The notes beneath the pieces are model-generated. The model was given only the letters and a program-made list of their open reading frames with translations, was not told where the DNA came from and made no database searches. A program made the translations under genes and the position numbers. From Aureobasidium sp. EXF-3400 (taxonomy: Eukaryota; Ascomycota; Dothideomycetes; Dothideales; Saccotheciaceae): a stretch of 39,850 bases of DNA. Of this stretch, positions 21,532 to 32,435 are shown piece by piece. Every line of letters starts with the position of its first letter. The stretch's first letter is position 1. The stretch is from contig SWBL01000407.1 of the NCBI GenBank assembly GCA_024195585.1, positions 1-39,850 of the forward strand, in the 5' to 3' direction.

Positions 21532-23124
21532 CTAGTTGTCGTCGTTTCGAGACTCACTCGCCCGTATATCCCCAACCGCTGCTTCGTAAGAAGGAATTGG
21601 TGGGTCATGAGGTAGTAGGTACGAGCGCTCGGAATGCATACTCTGCCTTGGTGTCGAGAACTGATTCTCCTCATCTGGACTTTCGTACTCAGGTGGTGGA
21701 GCATCCGCGTGCGACGGCATTGTAAGGTCTTCTTCTTCTGAAACGTCGTGACCGGCTGCTGTATAGCTTGTGCCTTCACCTATGTCTTCTCGTGACTCGT
21801 TCAGACTGAGCTGAGCAAGGGAGATCTCGGTGGGTGATCGGCGAGGGCCAGGGCTGGTTGCGGGCCTCCCAAGACGGACAGAAGCACTGTGTGTGCGGCC
21901 ATGAATATATGCCTGACCCTCACGAACGCCCTCTCTGCCACCCTCGAGGAGAATGCTGCCTTGTTCACTGCCGTATGGTGGTGGGGGTGCAAGACTGCCA
22001 GTCATCGGAGCAAGCCCCCACTTCTTAACATTGGCTTCAATAAAGACAAAGCCCATCTGGCCGAAATTGACTTGGACGTTGCAAGGGCCGTTGGCTCCGA
22101 CTGTCGGGAAGAGGTTTTGCGACTTGAGACCATGTGCGATATCTTCCAGCTTTTTCCCGTTGCGAGTGAAGAAGACGGTTCCGGTACGAGGTCTGTAGCC
22201 TACTCCGACAACGTCTCCCTGCTCGTATGAAGGTGCATAGTTGGTACCGGAGAAAGGCTGATTGTATCTCCGTTGGCCGGACGAGGTATAAGCTACCGAG
22301 TACTTGTGCAGACCTGTGCGAGTTAGCCAAAGACTTTACATCAGACAAAGGGTCGTAACATACCAGGGAGTCGGAAAAGCGGATAAGGTTTTGTGGTCAT
22401 GCCAATGCTGATCAGGGTATTGTCGGGTTTGTCGTAGATTTTTGCTTCCCAGTAGTAGACCTCATTCTGTTTGGGTACAGGCAGATTGCTCTGGACACTG
22501 CACTCGGCATCGAAGAACTCAATCTCGGTTCGGCCCTCGACAAAGCAGTTTGCAATCTCGAGTTCCGGCTCAAATTCCCAAGCTTGTACACCCTTCTCTT
22601 GAATTGCCAGGAACTGCGAAAGCGAAATGTCGGTCTGAACGGACTCGGGAGGATTGGCCGTGACGTAAGCTACGAGCAACAAGGTCAGTGATGATTGTAG
22701 GAGAATGAGCGTGTGCCTGTTTACCTTTGGCGCGGAGGTACTCGGCACGCTGCAGGTCGTCCATATCCTCCAAAGCGTCCTCCTCTTCACGCAAGAAAGC
22801 TTGCTCATCATCGTATTCTCCAGGTCTGCCGATACTGTCGAGGAAGATGCGGCCGCGATTGGTGTAGCGGAAGAAGTAGATGAAGGCCAGAATAATGGCG
22901 ACAAAGGCGGCCGAGCCAAAGGCAGACAGCATGCCGATAAGGATGCCTTTGCCTGTTGAACTCAGACCCATGGCGTTTGTGTGTACGTTGTCCGAGTTCC
23001 ACGAAATGGTGCGGTAGTGAGAGCCGACGGTCCATGGCTTGCCGTCGACCATGATGGCGCGTGTCGAAGCAGGTTGGAGATATGACGTTGACATTGTTCG
23101 CGGAATAGACGGATTGAATGCCAT
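21532..23124 (-). CDS. SSH4: SSH4/EAR1-like endosomal SPRY-domain protein (Rsp5 adaptor)
   Basis: My model has three exons: 23124-22725, 22669-22364 and 22313-21532, for 495 residues. A single membrane span lies at about 60-86 (GILIGMLSAFGSAAFVAIILAFIYFF). An acidic juxtamembrane region follows, then a SPRY domain (about 190-330; YYWEAKIYDKPDNTLISIGM, VVGVGYRPRTGTVFFTRNGK and NGPCNVQVNFGQMGFVFIEA). The tail carries PY motifs PPPPY (about 345-349) and PPPEY (about 441-445), which bind WW domains of the ubiquitin ligase Rsp5/Nedd4. In yeast, Ssh4 and Ear1 recruit Rsp5 to endosomes to sort transporters to the vacuole; the same role is inferred here. A second ATG (MSTSYLQP) at residue 11 is an alternative start. 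Confidence 0.9.
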
Positions 23125-24490
23125 GTTGGGTTGTGACTATCGCCGCGCTCGCGCTGTGGCGATGGGCCTGGTTGGATGTTTGTACAGGGAGTCGCACTCT
23201 TGGAGGTCTCGTAGCGGGAGAGGCGGCGAGCGGTACAAGTCCGAGTGGGGAAGACGGTTGGAGGCTCAACCTTCACGAGAGCAATGATTCCGCTTTACCA
23301 AAGACCGAGTGTCGCAAATAAAAGTCGAATGTGCCTTCGAGATGGGTAGCAGTTGAGGTTCGAGTAAGAATCAAGAAGTTGTTCCAGTTGCAAGGTCGTG
23401 GCCATGTGTAATGTCGTCGACGGTTCAGCTTGGCACGCTCCTACGACAACTTGATCTAGACCTTGTTTAGCCTGCAACCACAATTCGAACCTTCTCCCCT
23501 TTCCCATCCCTTGGACATAAACCCTCGCGGACCTCAATTGTGTCAAGAAATCAAAGGGGCTCCTTGTGTTTGTTCATGTATATACCCTCTATGCATGCAG
23601 TAAAGCCTTCTCTCCTTTCCGCTACTTCCGATGTTCAAGAAGCACTCTGAATCGAAGCCAAGGTAAAGCTCCGCCTCCATCTCAAGTCACAGCCTCTCTT
23701 CGCACCTGTAAAAATGCACGATATTCTCTGCACTGGACAAGCAACCGAATCGAGCCGAAACCATCATCGCTGTCAATGTCCGTTTCTATCAAGTATCATG
23801 CGTTTTTCACAGCTTGCATATTGCTTCAACCCGTCGTAGGATTCGGCACATGTTCATGACTGGCAAGGAAGGCGACAGTGCTCACGATCCAAGACATCGT
23901 CAAGGCCTGTCTTGCTTCTTTGAGCAGATGTGATTCTACGTAGAGACAAATCACTGCAGTGCAGTTTTGACCCGTAGGTAGCATACCAGTCGCATTGCAT
24001 CAAGAACCATAGCAGCTGTCCTGTAATCGATACGATTGCAACGGCTTTCTCAAACGACTCGAAATCTTGCTCTCTGTTCGTCTCCAAGGCGTTTCAAGGG
24101 AAGAAGACAGTATAAACAAAATTGTCTGATCAAAGAATGCCTACCTAGATAACTATCTAAAAGTGGAAAGAGGAACAAAATCTCGTCTCTTGAAAGCATT
24201 ATTCGTCTCCCTCATATAGCATCGCTTCCAAAACGTCCTTTGACGACGAGGAGATCCACAAAAACGCCCTTTGGTCATTCATGCTGTGTTGAAAGGGTAG
24301 GAGCAAGAATGACAGGAAGAAGAATCGGAAAAAGAGAGAAACAGGCTGCCGGCTAACCCGTGCAGATGCTACGCTACGCTAAGTACGCTCAAAATCATAA
24401 AAACAAATACCACTTTTGGTGTACGTTTCGTATCATGCCGCCATCATCCATGCGTTGTTATAGGTATACATACGGTGATTTCGTTGTCAT
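23125..24490. other. Intergenic (about 1.4 kb)
   Basis: Lies between SSH4 and transportin, both on the minus strand. It must hold the SSH4 promoter and the transportin 3' UTR. Six-frame reading gives only short, uninformative frames. Confidence 0.55.
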
Positions 24491-27419
24491 TTACAAGCTG
24501 TAGTTCTGTCTGAGCTCATATTGCTGTTCTTGAGGCAGGTGGCTGATGAAGCCATCAAAGTCGGGAATCATGTTCTTGTACGCCTGGAGAGCCTGAATAT
24601 ATCGTTAGCGACAAAGCTCACCATCTTTGGCAATACTTTACATACCTTGTGGAATCCTTCGAATGGTCTCTCGTTTTGGGAAACAGGAACCTTGCGCGAG
24701 TCGGCTGGCACACTCGCAATCGTTGCGAAGAAAGCAAGCAGACATTGCTCGAGTGCTTGTGGGTTGTCCAGCACTATCTTGACGAATCCTCTGAATGCAT
24801 CCAACTTCTCGTCGGTCCAGTCGACAGTTTGCATGACAGTCAGGAAGGTGGGTGCGAATTGGGCAAGATGGGGCGCGATTTTCTGGTCGTTACCCAGACC
24901 CATGCGGCCCAGTGCGATTGCCGCGTTCTGGTTCAAAGATTCAGGGACCTGCTGACTGAAGAGGATCATACCGAGCTTCTGCAACAAATCTTCGACATAG
25001 GGGTCCATGCCAGCTTGATGACGCATTGCGATCTCTCCTACGGACCAGCAAGCATTGTTGATCACTCTGAATGCAGTCTCCTTGAGCATCGGGTCGGTGT
25101 CACGGAGCGCCTCGGTCAAGTCGAGCTGCATGCTAAGAATACGCATGATGGAATCCAAGTAAGGCTGCATCTGAGCAAAGACATAGATGGCGCAATCACC
25201 GAGTAAAGCGTATGCAGACTGCTTGACATCGTTGTTGCTGTCCCTCATACAGTATGCGAGCAGCTCAAAGAAGTTGGGGTTGGCGGTTGCGATAAGCTCG
25301 CTAGCTCTAGCCTCGTCGAGTGCCTGGATGATGGCACTGAGAAGATCCAAGCTGGTGACGAGGAAATCCTTGTCGGGCGTGTCCATGTATACTTGAGAAG
25401 CTGCAAGGTTGCCTTCCTCCAGGTTGTCCTGAATGATCTTGATGCAACGCGAGAAGAAGGGTTTGGCGTAAGGAGCGAAAGCTTCACCAAGGGCAGTAGC
25501 AATGTATGCCAGGCACTCCAACAGGGGGAACATTTCTCGTGACTTGTCGGAGACTGAAGTCCATCGCTGGATGAGCGCAGGCATAAGTAGGTCAACAATG
25601 GCTGGCTGAGCCATGTCAGGACCCACGTGCTCTGCCAGAGTCTGAACACAGTCGTACAGAATGTACATGTTCTTGTCCTTGTACTTGCCGAAGCACCTCA
25701 CGAATTGCTGTGCAATGATAACACAGTAGGGTGTGATCTCGTGGGTCGCCTGGTCTTCAAGGTTGGCGAAAGCAGAAGCCGCAGCTTCCTGCACTCGCTT
25801 ATTGTTGTCCAACATACGGAACAGAATACCCTCCATCATAGGCTCGAAGAATTGGCGCTTACCAGCCTCGTCCAGGTGAGAAGCCCAAGATGAGTAGCGA
25901 CCAAGTGCCCAACAGGTGATTTGTCTTACGACGGGTTGCGAATCTGTGAGCAGAGAGATCAAGAAGGGAACCAGGTCAGGGAGACTTGGCTGTACAGTGT
26001 CCATGCAGCCAACAGAGATGGCACCCAGAGCAAGCACAGCGGCTTCTCTGTTGGGCCATTCTGCGTGGTTAAGATTGTTCTTCAGGTAGGGCAAGGTGAA
26101 CTCGAAGACCCGCTCGTGGAAACGCGTAGCGAATGTATCCAGGGCAGCTGCAGAGCATTTTCTGAGGTTCCACATCTCTTCAGGGTCCTCACCATAGTCC
26201 TCGTCTTCCAGTTCACCGTCGCTGAGGTCGTCATCATCGTAAGCGTAACCGTTACCGTTGACGAAGTCCTCGGGTTTGACAGCAATTCCCTTCTCCTTTG
26301 CGCTAGCGAATTGGGGCTTGATGTCTTCTTCCTTGTCTTCCTTTTCGGCGTCTTCTTCTGCTTCAGCTTCCAACTTTGCTTGGTCGTCTTGGCTGTAGAT
26401 CATGCTCTCCAGAAGAACGGGTACAATCTTGTCGAGATGTTGGTTGAATTCGTCTTGTAGCTCCTCGACCTCGCAGTTTTCGAAGAAGAACTCGGCAGCG
26501 TCCAGAGCCAGATCAGATTCGGGATCACTCTTTTGCTGAATCAGAACGTAATCAATGATACCGCTCAGATTCGGCATGACCAGTGCGGGAGTGTTGCTGG
26601 CCAATTTCGTGAAGGAACGGCAGATGAATCTTCGGACTTCCTCGTCTTGGTCGTTCTGGGCCAGAGTGAAAAGCTGGACAAGGAATTTCTCGACATTGTC
26701 TTGCATGGCCTGAGGCATCGGGTCGTCGACGAAGAAGTTTAGCGTGCCGAGCGCTTTTGAGCGAACTTGTGATGTGGGGCTAGTGGTGAACTCGATGAGC
26801 TTGGGGATCAGGAAATCCAGAGGGCGTTGTCCGTCGTATACTCGGTTGAGGGCCTTCTTGTGGTCTTCGCAGATCTTGAGTAGGGCGCCCATGGCACCGT
26901 CCTGGATGTGGGATGCGACATCGCCATTGCGGTTCTCGATCAAGGTGATCAATTCGGAAAGGACCTGAGGCCAGCCCAGAATGCCGCCCTGACGCACCAT
27001 CTCGGTGACAACGTTACCAGCGTAGCTTCTGATGCGCTTGTCTTGGTCTTGAAGGCCCTGGAGGATGGTTGAACGGAGGTAGTCTTTATTGGATTCGGCC
27101 ATGGTCTTGTACGATGTCTTGACGTTGTTCTTGAGCATGACTGCAGCGGCACTCCTGGCGACGAAGTAATCATCATTGGACAGAGCAGCGGGGGCCTCGG
27201 GGCTGATACACAGGTAGGCGAGGTAGTTGTTGATGTCGGGGTTGGCGCCAGCGTTCTTGAGCGCCTGTGAAGGTGGTCAGCTCGTGTAGACGGCTTGTCA
27301 GACTGGTAGCAGCTCACCAGCTCGGCATTCTTTTGCGCAGTCTTGTCGCGAGGGTTTAGCGACTCCTTAAGAAACTGCGCCAGCTGGCCCAGAGGCTCAG
27401 GCTGCGGACTCCAGGACAT
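24491..27419 (-). CDS. KAP104: Transportin / karyopherin beta-2 (Kap104)
   Basis: Nuclear import receptor of the importin-beta family that carries PY-NLS cargoes such as hnRNP-type RNA-binding proteins. My model has three exons: 27419-27318, 27264-24646 and 24592-24491, all phase 0, for 940 residues. The N-terminus SWSPQPEPLGQLAQFLKESL and the following HEAT repeats (YFVARSAAAVMLKNNVK, then RSTILQGLQDQDKRIRSYAGN) are diagnostic. The long acidic loop of HEAT 8, which releases cargo when RanGTP binds, is visible at about residues 333-398, rich in Asp/Glu and including DDDDLSDGELEDEDYGED. The last exon encodes ALQAYKNMIPDFDGFI and ends RQNYSL. The first intron's donor is GTGAGC and the last is GTATGT. 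Confidence 0.95.
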
Positions 27420-28150
27420 GATGTCGGGATGTGGAGGTTGACGACACTACCAGAACAGAGAGCCGACAAGGGATCGCTTCAAAGTGACAAGTCAGCAAGC
27501 GCGACCGAGAGGATTCATGCAGAGGCCTTGAGCATACCTGAAGAGTAGAAAGAGGAAAAAAGTCGGTCGTGTAACTGACAAAGTTCCCGTGTGGAGAGAG
27601 GATGTGGAAGCAAGCAGCCAGGGGATCCGCAGCAGCTTCGGCACAATGCTTGACGACCTGTTATTCACACGCCTGTGGACAATAACAATCGCTGCGATTT
27701 GCGATCTATTGTGATGTTTGCGAAAGGTCCTGATATACCTGTCGGCAGCTACCAGAGCAGGTTTTGGCTGTCTGAAAATCGTCTCGGTCAGTGCTCTCTC
27801 TGCACTCGCCCCGCCATTTCAAATTTTATAAGGCTTCTGCACTGCTGGATAAACCATCATCCATCGCAGAACATGTCCATCGGGTCTCTTCAAGTGCAGC
27901 GCGTTTACAAGGTGGATTGAATTCACATGGGCACTATTGCTAAGGGCGGTGAAAGTCCTTGCTCTTCGTCGTCGTCGTCACTTTCACTTATTTGTCGTCG
28001 TTCTGCTCGTGCTCGTCCACAACTGACAGCTGTGAGACAGCGTGCATAAATGCATAGCTACTTCCTGAACTGAACTCTCTCCGTGGAGATTACTTTTGCT
28101 TGAACAGTATTATGTATGTGTATGGCTAATTATGCCGGTCTTTGCTGTAT
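27420..28150. other. Intergenic: transportin promoter and kinase 3' UTR
   Basis: About 730 bp between two minus-strand genes. A short GTC-repeat tract lies near 27,967-27,980. No gene is seen. Confidence 0.55.
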
Positions 28151-28987
28151 CTATCCTGCTACACTTTTCCTGCGTTCGACGGTGAAAAGTACTTCGGCGT
28201 CGGTTGAGACGGTGATCTGGTCTTCGGCAATGTGGTTGCTGGTGCTAACTTGACCACCCATTTGCGTATGCCAGTCTTGCACATCCCACTCCAGTCCGTT
28301 CGTTGAGATATGTGCAGGTCCAAATATTGGTAGAATACCAATGTTAGGTGTGATGACTTTCTCTTTCAGAGGAGTATGGATGGTTGTCGTTCCTGGCGAA
28401 AGGGTAAAGGAGATGCTCGACTCAGAAAACAACCAGAACCGAATGTTTGGATGCTGTTCTGAATTTTGCTCTCGGTACATCTCTGATAACAGACCAATAC
28501 CCTGGTCAAGTCGTCCTGCAATGGTTCCTAGGACGAGAAAGTTTCTTTGCCAGGGTTGCACTCTCAGCACTTGTTTTATGGCCTTGCCAAAATCTGTGCT
28601 GTACTGATCCGGATCTCCTGTGACTTCTACATTGCATCCTCTATAATATTCATTGACATCTTCCCGGAGAGAGTCGAGGTCTCCGTGAATGATGTTCGGT
28701 AGCTGGGCACGTTCATCACGAATCAGATAGTACTGGGAAAAAGCTGTGAGTCGTCTTACATATTGGTTCAGTCGAGAGGGATCATTTTGAACAAACAGAT
28801 CGTGGAGTTGATTGGCACCTCCATCAGCACATAGCCGATAGCTGGTATGGCTCCATAAACGATCCAGTATCTTTGTGTCTGCTATGGGCTGGTTCAATAT
28901 GATCAGAGCCGGCTTGGATTGTCCTTCACCAAGATGGGTCAACTCGTTGCCAGATTTGATGAAATCGGCAGGATATATCTCGGTCAT
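28151..28987 (-). CDS. THI80: Thiamine pyrophosphokinase
   Basis: Transfers pyrophosphate from ATP to thiamine to make thiamine diphosphate. Motifs are CADGGANQLHDLF, IHGDLDSLRED and DPDQYSTDFGKA, all typical of the catalytic domain; GTIAGRLDQGIGLLSEM is also family-like. The frame is open from 28987 to 28151 (278 residues). However, 28703-28759 has all signs of a 57-nt in-frame intron without stops. Removing it gives a 259-residue protein in which NQY joins LPNIIHGDLDS, matching family spacing. I therefore favour exons 28987-28760 and 28702-28151. The gene shares a 265-bp divergent promoter region with MIA40. No TPP riboswitch is visible upstream. Confidence 0.9.
   Translation of the reverse strand: MTEIYPADFIKSGNELTHLGEGQSKPALIILNQPIADTKILDRLWSHTSYRLCADGGANQLHDLFVQNDPSRLNQYVRRLTAFSQYYLIRDERAQLPNIIHGDLDSLREDVNEYYRGCNVEVTGDPDQYSTDFGKAIKQVLRVQPWQRNFLVLGTIAGRLDQGIGLLSEMYREQNSEQHPNIRFWLFSESSISFTLSPGTTTIHTPLKEKVITPNIGILPIFGPAHISTNGLEWDVQDWHTQMGGQVSTSNHIAEDQITVSTDAEVLFTVERRKSVAG
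28703..28759 (-). other. In-frame, stop-free intron (57 nt) in THI80
   Basis: Donor GTAAGA, possible branch site CTGAT and acceptor GTGCCCAG. The length is a multiple of three with no stop codon, so it is invisible to ORF finding. A nearer AG (TTTTTCCCAG) would make a 27-nt intron, too short for fungal splicing. Confidence 0.75.
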
Positions 28988-29252
28988 GGTACAAGTCGCA
29001 AAGGTCCAGTATCTGTTGTTTGAGAATGGATTTCAAAGGTCGCACGACATAGCGCGATGACAACAAGCAGATCATCATACCATGAACCTGTGGCTGGAGC
29101 ACAGTGCACTAGCCACAATTTGGCTCACGGACATGGCGGGCGATGGCTTTGGCTTGGTAATGCTTCCATCATCTTCGTTGCGATAGCCATCACGCTGCGC
29201 CGCTCCATTTCCTTTTGTCTACGGTCTTTCCTGGATTTAATACACACCTGCA
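28988..29252. promoter_or_regulatory. Divergent promoter region between THI80 and MIA40
   Basis: Only 265 bp separate the two start codons, so both promoters and 5' UTRs must fit here. I see no element I can name with confidence. Confidence 0.6.
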
Positions 29253-30290
29253 ATGTTTCACCCGGTAGTCAGACGCGCCGCCGTACAGGCCTCGCGCAGC
29301 AGCGCTCCATCGCGGAGATTTCTCACCACCGCACCTCCGCACGCAAAGTCACGAAGCTGGAAGAACTCGGCTGTGAGATGGACATTGGCCGGTGCTCTGG
29401 TCTATTACTACAACACGAGCAATGTTTTCGCCGAGGAGCAATCCTGTAAGCGCATTTTGTGCTGAGCGGCGCGAGCATTGGAACTAATGCCACCCAGATG
29501 TTAGACATGCGCCACCGGAGACACAGATCGAGTCCGAGACTCTTCCCACTCTCGATGCAGTAACGGCGAAACGTCACGCTCTACAGGCTCAAGTCAAGGC
29601 TGACGCAGAGGCCGACGCAAGGAAGGTTGCTGCCACCGCAACCAACGCCGCACACAAGGTTCGCGAAGCCACCACAAATGCTCCCGTGCCGGAGCCTGAG
29701 GACGGTGCTCTCGCCGGATCGCCGCAGGATCTGGAAGAGGAGGCCGGTCAACAGGGTGCTTTCAACGAGGAGACTGGCGAGATCAACTGGGACTGCCCAT
29801 GCCTCGGCGGTATGGCTCACGGACCTTGCGGCGAGCAGTTCAGAGAGGCTTTCAGCTGCTTCGTCTTCTCCAAGGAGGAGCCCAAGGGCATGGACTGCAT
29901 TGACAAGTTCAAGTACGTCCAAAACAGAGAGGAGTACATGGATTGGGGCTAACGAGACGGTGTAGGAACATGCAGAACTGCTTCCGCGAGCACCCCGACG
30001 TTTACGGCGCAGAGCTTGAGGACGATGTCGAGGCTGAGGCAAGAGAGCAGGATGGTGCTAGCCCGTCCAGCCAGTCTGAGCAACCCAAGATGCCCGAGTC
30101 CAACCCTGACGCCGAGAAGGTCGCCGACAGCGGAGCCGACAGCACCAAGGCCATCCAAGGAAAGAGGGAGCGTTCTAATGCTGCGACCGAGCAGGTCAAC
30201 CGCGACCAGGGTCTTATGAGCGAGTCTGACAACCTCGTGCCCAAGGCCGCACACGATGCTACCGGACAGACAAGCAAGGGCGATAAATAA
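29253..30290 (+). CDS. MIA40: Mitochondrial intermembrane-space import oxidoreductase Mia40
   Basis: Oxidises and traps cysteine-rich proteins entering the intermembrane space, with Erv1. My model has three exons: 29253-29445, 29498-29912 and 29966-30290, for 310 residues. Residues 1-38 are rich in Arg, Ser and Ala, a mitochondrial presequence. A short hydrophobic anchor follows (about 42-59, [11 protein letters not shown]). The catalytic CPC lies at 164-166 in [10 protein letters not shown]. Twin CX9C motifs follow: [11 protein letters not shown] and, across the last intron, CIDKFKNMQNC. The C-terminal tail is hydrophilic and disordered. Retention of the second intron would end the protein after [16 protein letters not shown] and destroy the second CX9C. 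The OM14-like gene follows 304 bp downstream. Confidence 0.95.
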
Positions 30291-30594
30291 GCCGGTTCTG
30301 CACGCAGATAATATGTACATTACGCATTGGGCCCTGTAACTTCTACCACAACAAGGCGCATTTAGAAGCCTGGAAAAGCGAATGCATCACCTCTTCTCTA
30401 GACATGTAATAGACGGCTATAAATACTGTGATATTCAACGTCTATTGATCGAAACGAAGTCTAAGCAGTAGCAAATCGGTGGGCGACGACGAGGTTTGAC
30501 GTAATTGCCAAGGCTCAAGCCTCTGCAGTAACATGGCAGACCGGAATTCCATCACATGTCATCGTTTAGGTAGGATTAGCAAAAACCAATCACG
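30291..30594. other. Intergenic between MIA40 and the OM14-like gene
   Basis: About 300 bp, holding the MIA40 3' UTR and the next promoter. Nothing else is seen. Confidence 0.6.
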
Positions 30595-31590
30595 ATGAGT
30601 CTCGAGTTCCTCCAGCGACCGAACAGTGACGAAGGTGCAGCTCCTGTTCCTGTTGCAGAACCCCAAGTCAACACCACCACCGCTCCCATCCCCGTCACTG
30701 AACCAACTCCTGCTACCTCGGTCGAAGAACCAGTAGCCATCCAAGAACCCAACTCATCTCAAGAGCCCGACGTCGCTACCGAAGAACCCGCACCCGCACC
30801 TCCCGCTACCATGTCGTACGCATCTGTCGCCGCCAGTGGGCCCCAACAGTCCGAGGAAGACGTATGTTATCGCTTTTCGATTATACCCCGTTGACCGCTC
30901 GCTAATTCCCTCACAGAAGTATGTCGTGGTCAATCACGCGCCAACCGCGAGCCCGTGCTAACAAACATTCAGGCGCGCACCCGCTGTCCCCGAGATCCAG
31001 CACACCGACGACGAGGTCCACGAGCTCGTCGATGTAGACAGCCCTCACATTTCATCCGTCCCCTCCGACTTCCAGTCGCAAGAGATCCAGACTGAAACCC
31101 AGGCCGAGCGCGAACGTCTCGAATCTGAGGCTGCCGAGAAGGCTCAGCAGGCTAAGGAGGCTGCTCAGGAGGCCGAGAAGAAGGCCGAGGAGGTCAAGGA
31201 GAAGGCCAAGCAGAAGGCACAAAAGGCCACAGAGAAGGTCAAGGCCAACAGCGACAACCCTGTCGTTATCGGTAACACTGTCGCTGCCGTCGCTCTTGGT
31301 GGTCTCCTCAGTTTTGGAGCCTACAGAAAGTACACCGCCGGCGAGCTCACCTGGAAGGTTGCAGGAGCTTGGGCAGGTATTGTCGGTGTCTTTGCCCTTG
31401 GCGATTACTACACCAGCAAGTGAGTGTGACCCCCCCTACCTCCTTATGCATGAGTGCGACAGCATGAGGACTCTCAGAGCATTTCAAGTGCAGAGAGTCT
31501 GATCGCCGAGAGAAAAGTACTGGTCTGTGACACGAATGCTGACTTGTGCCTCGTAGATTCTTCTTCAAGAAGTACCCTCCCAAGAACTAA
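30595..31590 (+). CDS. OM14-like mitochondrial outer-membrane protein
   Basis: My model has four exons: 30595-30861, 30917-30918 (2 nt), 30973-31419 and 31557-31590, for 249 residues. The N-terminus is Pro/Glu/Thr-rich and disordered, followed by SYASVAASGPQQSEEDKRAP. Residues about 135-185 form an Ala/Lys/Glu-rich helix (KAQQAKEAAQEAEKKAEEVK). The C-terminus has two or three hydrophobic segments (NPVVIGNTVAAVALGGLLSF, then LTWKVAGAWAGIVGVFALGD) and ends FFFKKYPPKN. This matches my knowledge of the fungal OM14 C-terminal family; yeast Om14 is an outer-membrane protein acting as a receptor for ribosomes. The frame between exons 1 and 3 only works with the 2-nt exon supplying two bases of a Lys codon, or with a poor upstream GTCCGA donor. 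Confidence 0.8.
30862..30972 (+). other. Two canonical introns separated by a 2-nt microexon
   Basis: Intron 1 (30862-30916, 55 nt) runs from GTATGT to CTCACAG with branch CGCTAATTC. Intron 2 (30919-30972, 54 nt) runs from GTATGT to CATTCAG with branch TGCTAACAAA. Only AA (30917-30918) lies between them. GAC + AA + G gives Asp-Lys and restores the frame RAPAVPEIQH. Confidence 0.7.
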
Positions 31591-32435
31591 AAAGGTTACG
31601 GTGTCCCAATCTTGTACTACAAGCGTCTCTCGGCTCAGTTTCATCCGTCTTTCTGCTTTGGACATTGGTCGCGTTATGCTGGTCAAACGAATGCTCAGGC
31701 GCTGGAGGCTTTGGATGTGTGTATCATAAATGAACTTCTCAATCTTTTTTTTCAATTCTTCTCTTTTTGCTTAGCAATATAACGTGCAGTGACTCGCTCG
31801 GCTTCTCTAAAAAGTACATTGAAATAATGTTCTGTTCATTGCAGGACATATCTATCGTCACCAGATCTGACAGAAGTTATTGACCACGTGCCTAGACACG
31901 CGTTTCATCCGCGTGGCTGAGAGAAATCGAGGTATTGTTCCGAGCTGTCAACGGCACGGACAAGATTTGGATATCTTGAACTTGGTTTTGAATGACCCAA
32001 GACGTTGCAGTCAGCTGCCCGCTGTCAATGCACAATTGCGATATCATGAAAAAGACTGTTTGACCGTGACAAAGGAACAAAGAACCCCAAGGTCGGCTCT
32101 CCACAGAGAACAAGGTCTCGGCAACCTTCGGGAAGCGAGAACCCCGGGATTTCACATGCCAAAGTAACAAGAGCATTAGACCTCATGACATGGCAAATAT
32201 CTCTCTGCGAATTCCTTTCATGTGACTCGGCATCGATCTGTACCGGGCTCGGTCCTCGTCGTTCCAATTGTCGTCATGAAGACTTGATTTTGACCTTGTG
32301 CTCCTCCCTTTGTTCGAACTAACAGCCGTCCGCTCTCCTTTTCTGATGTTAGACTCTTCACGGTGCTGAGCTTTTCTTTGGTGGTCCCTCTCTGTATCCC
32401 TTTCTTCTTTACATGCCTGCTGAATACTTTGCATC
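31591..32435. other. Intergenic (about 850 bp)
   Basis: Contains the OM14-like 3' UTR and the lipase promoter. No gene is supported. Confidence 0.55.

Noticed and set aside
28988..29252. TPP riboswitch upstream of thiamine pyrophosphokinase
   Set aside because: Fungal TPP riboswitches sit in 5' introns of thiamine genes and carry conserved CUGAGA and ACCUGAUC-like elements; I found no such pair here.
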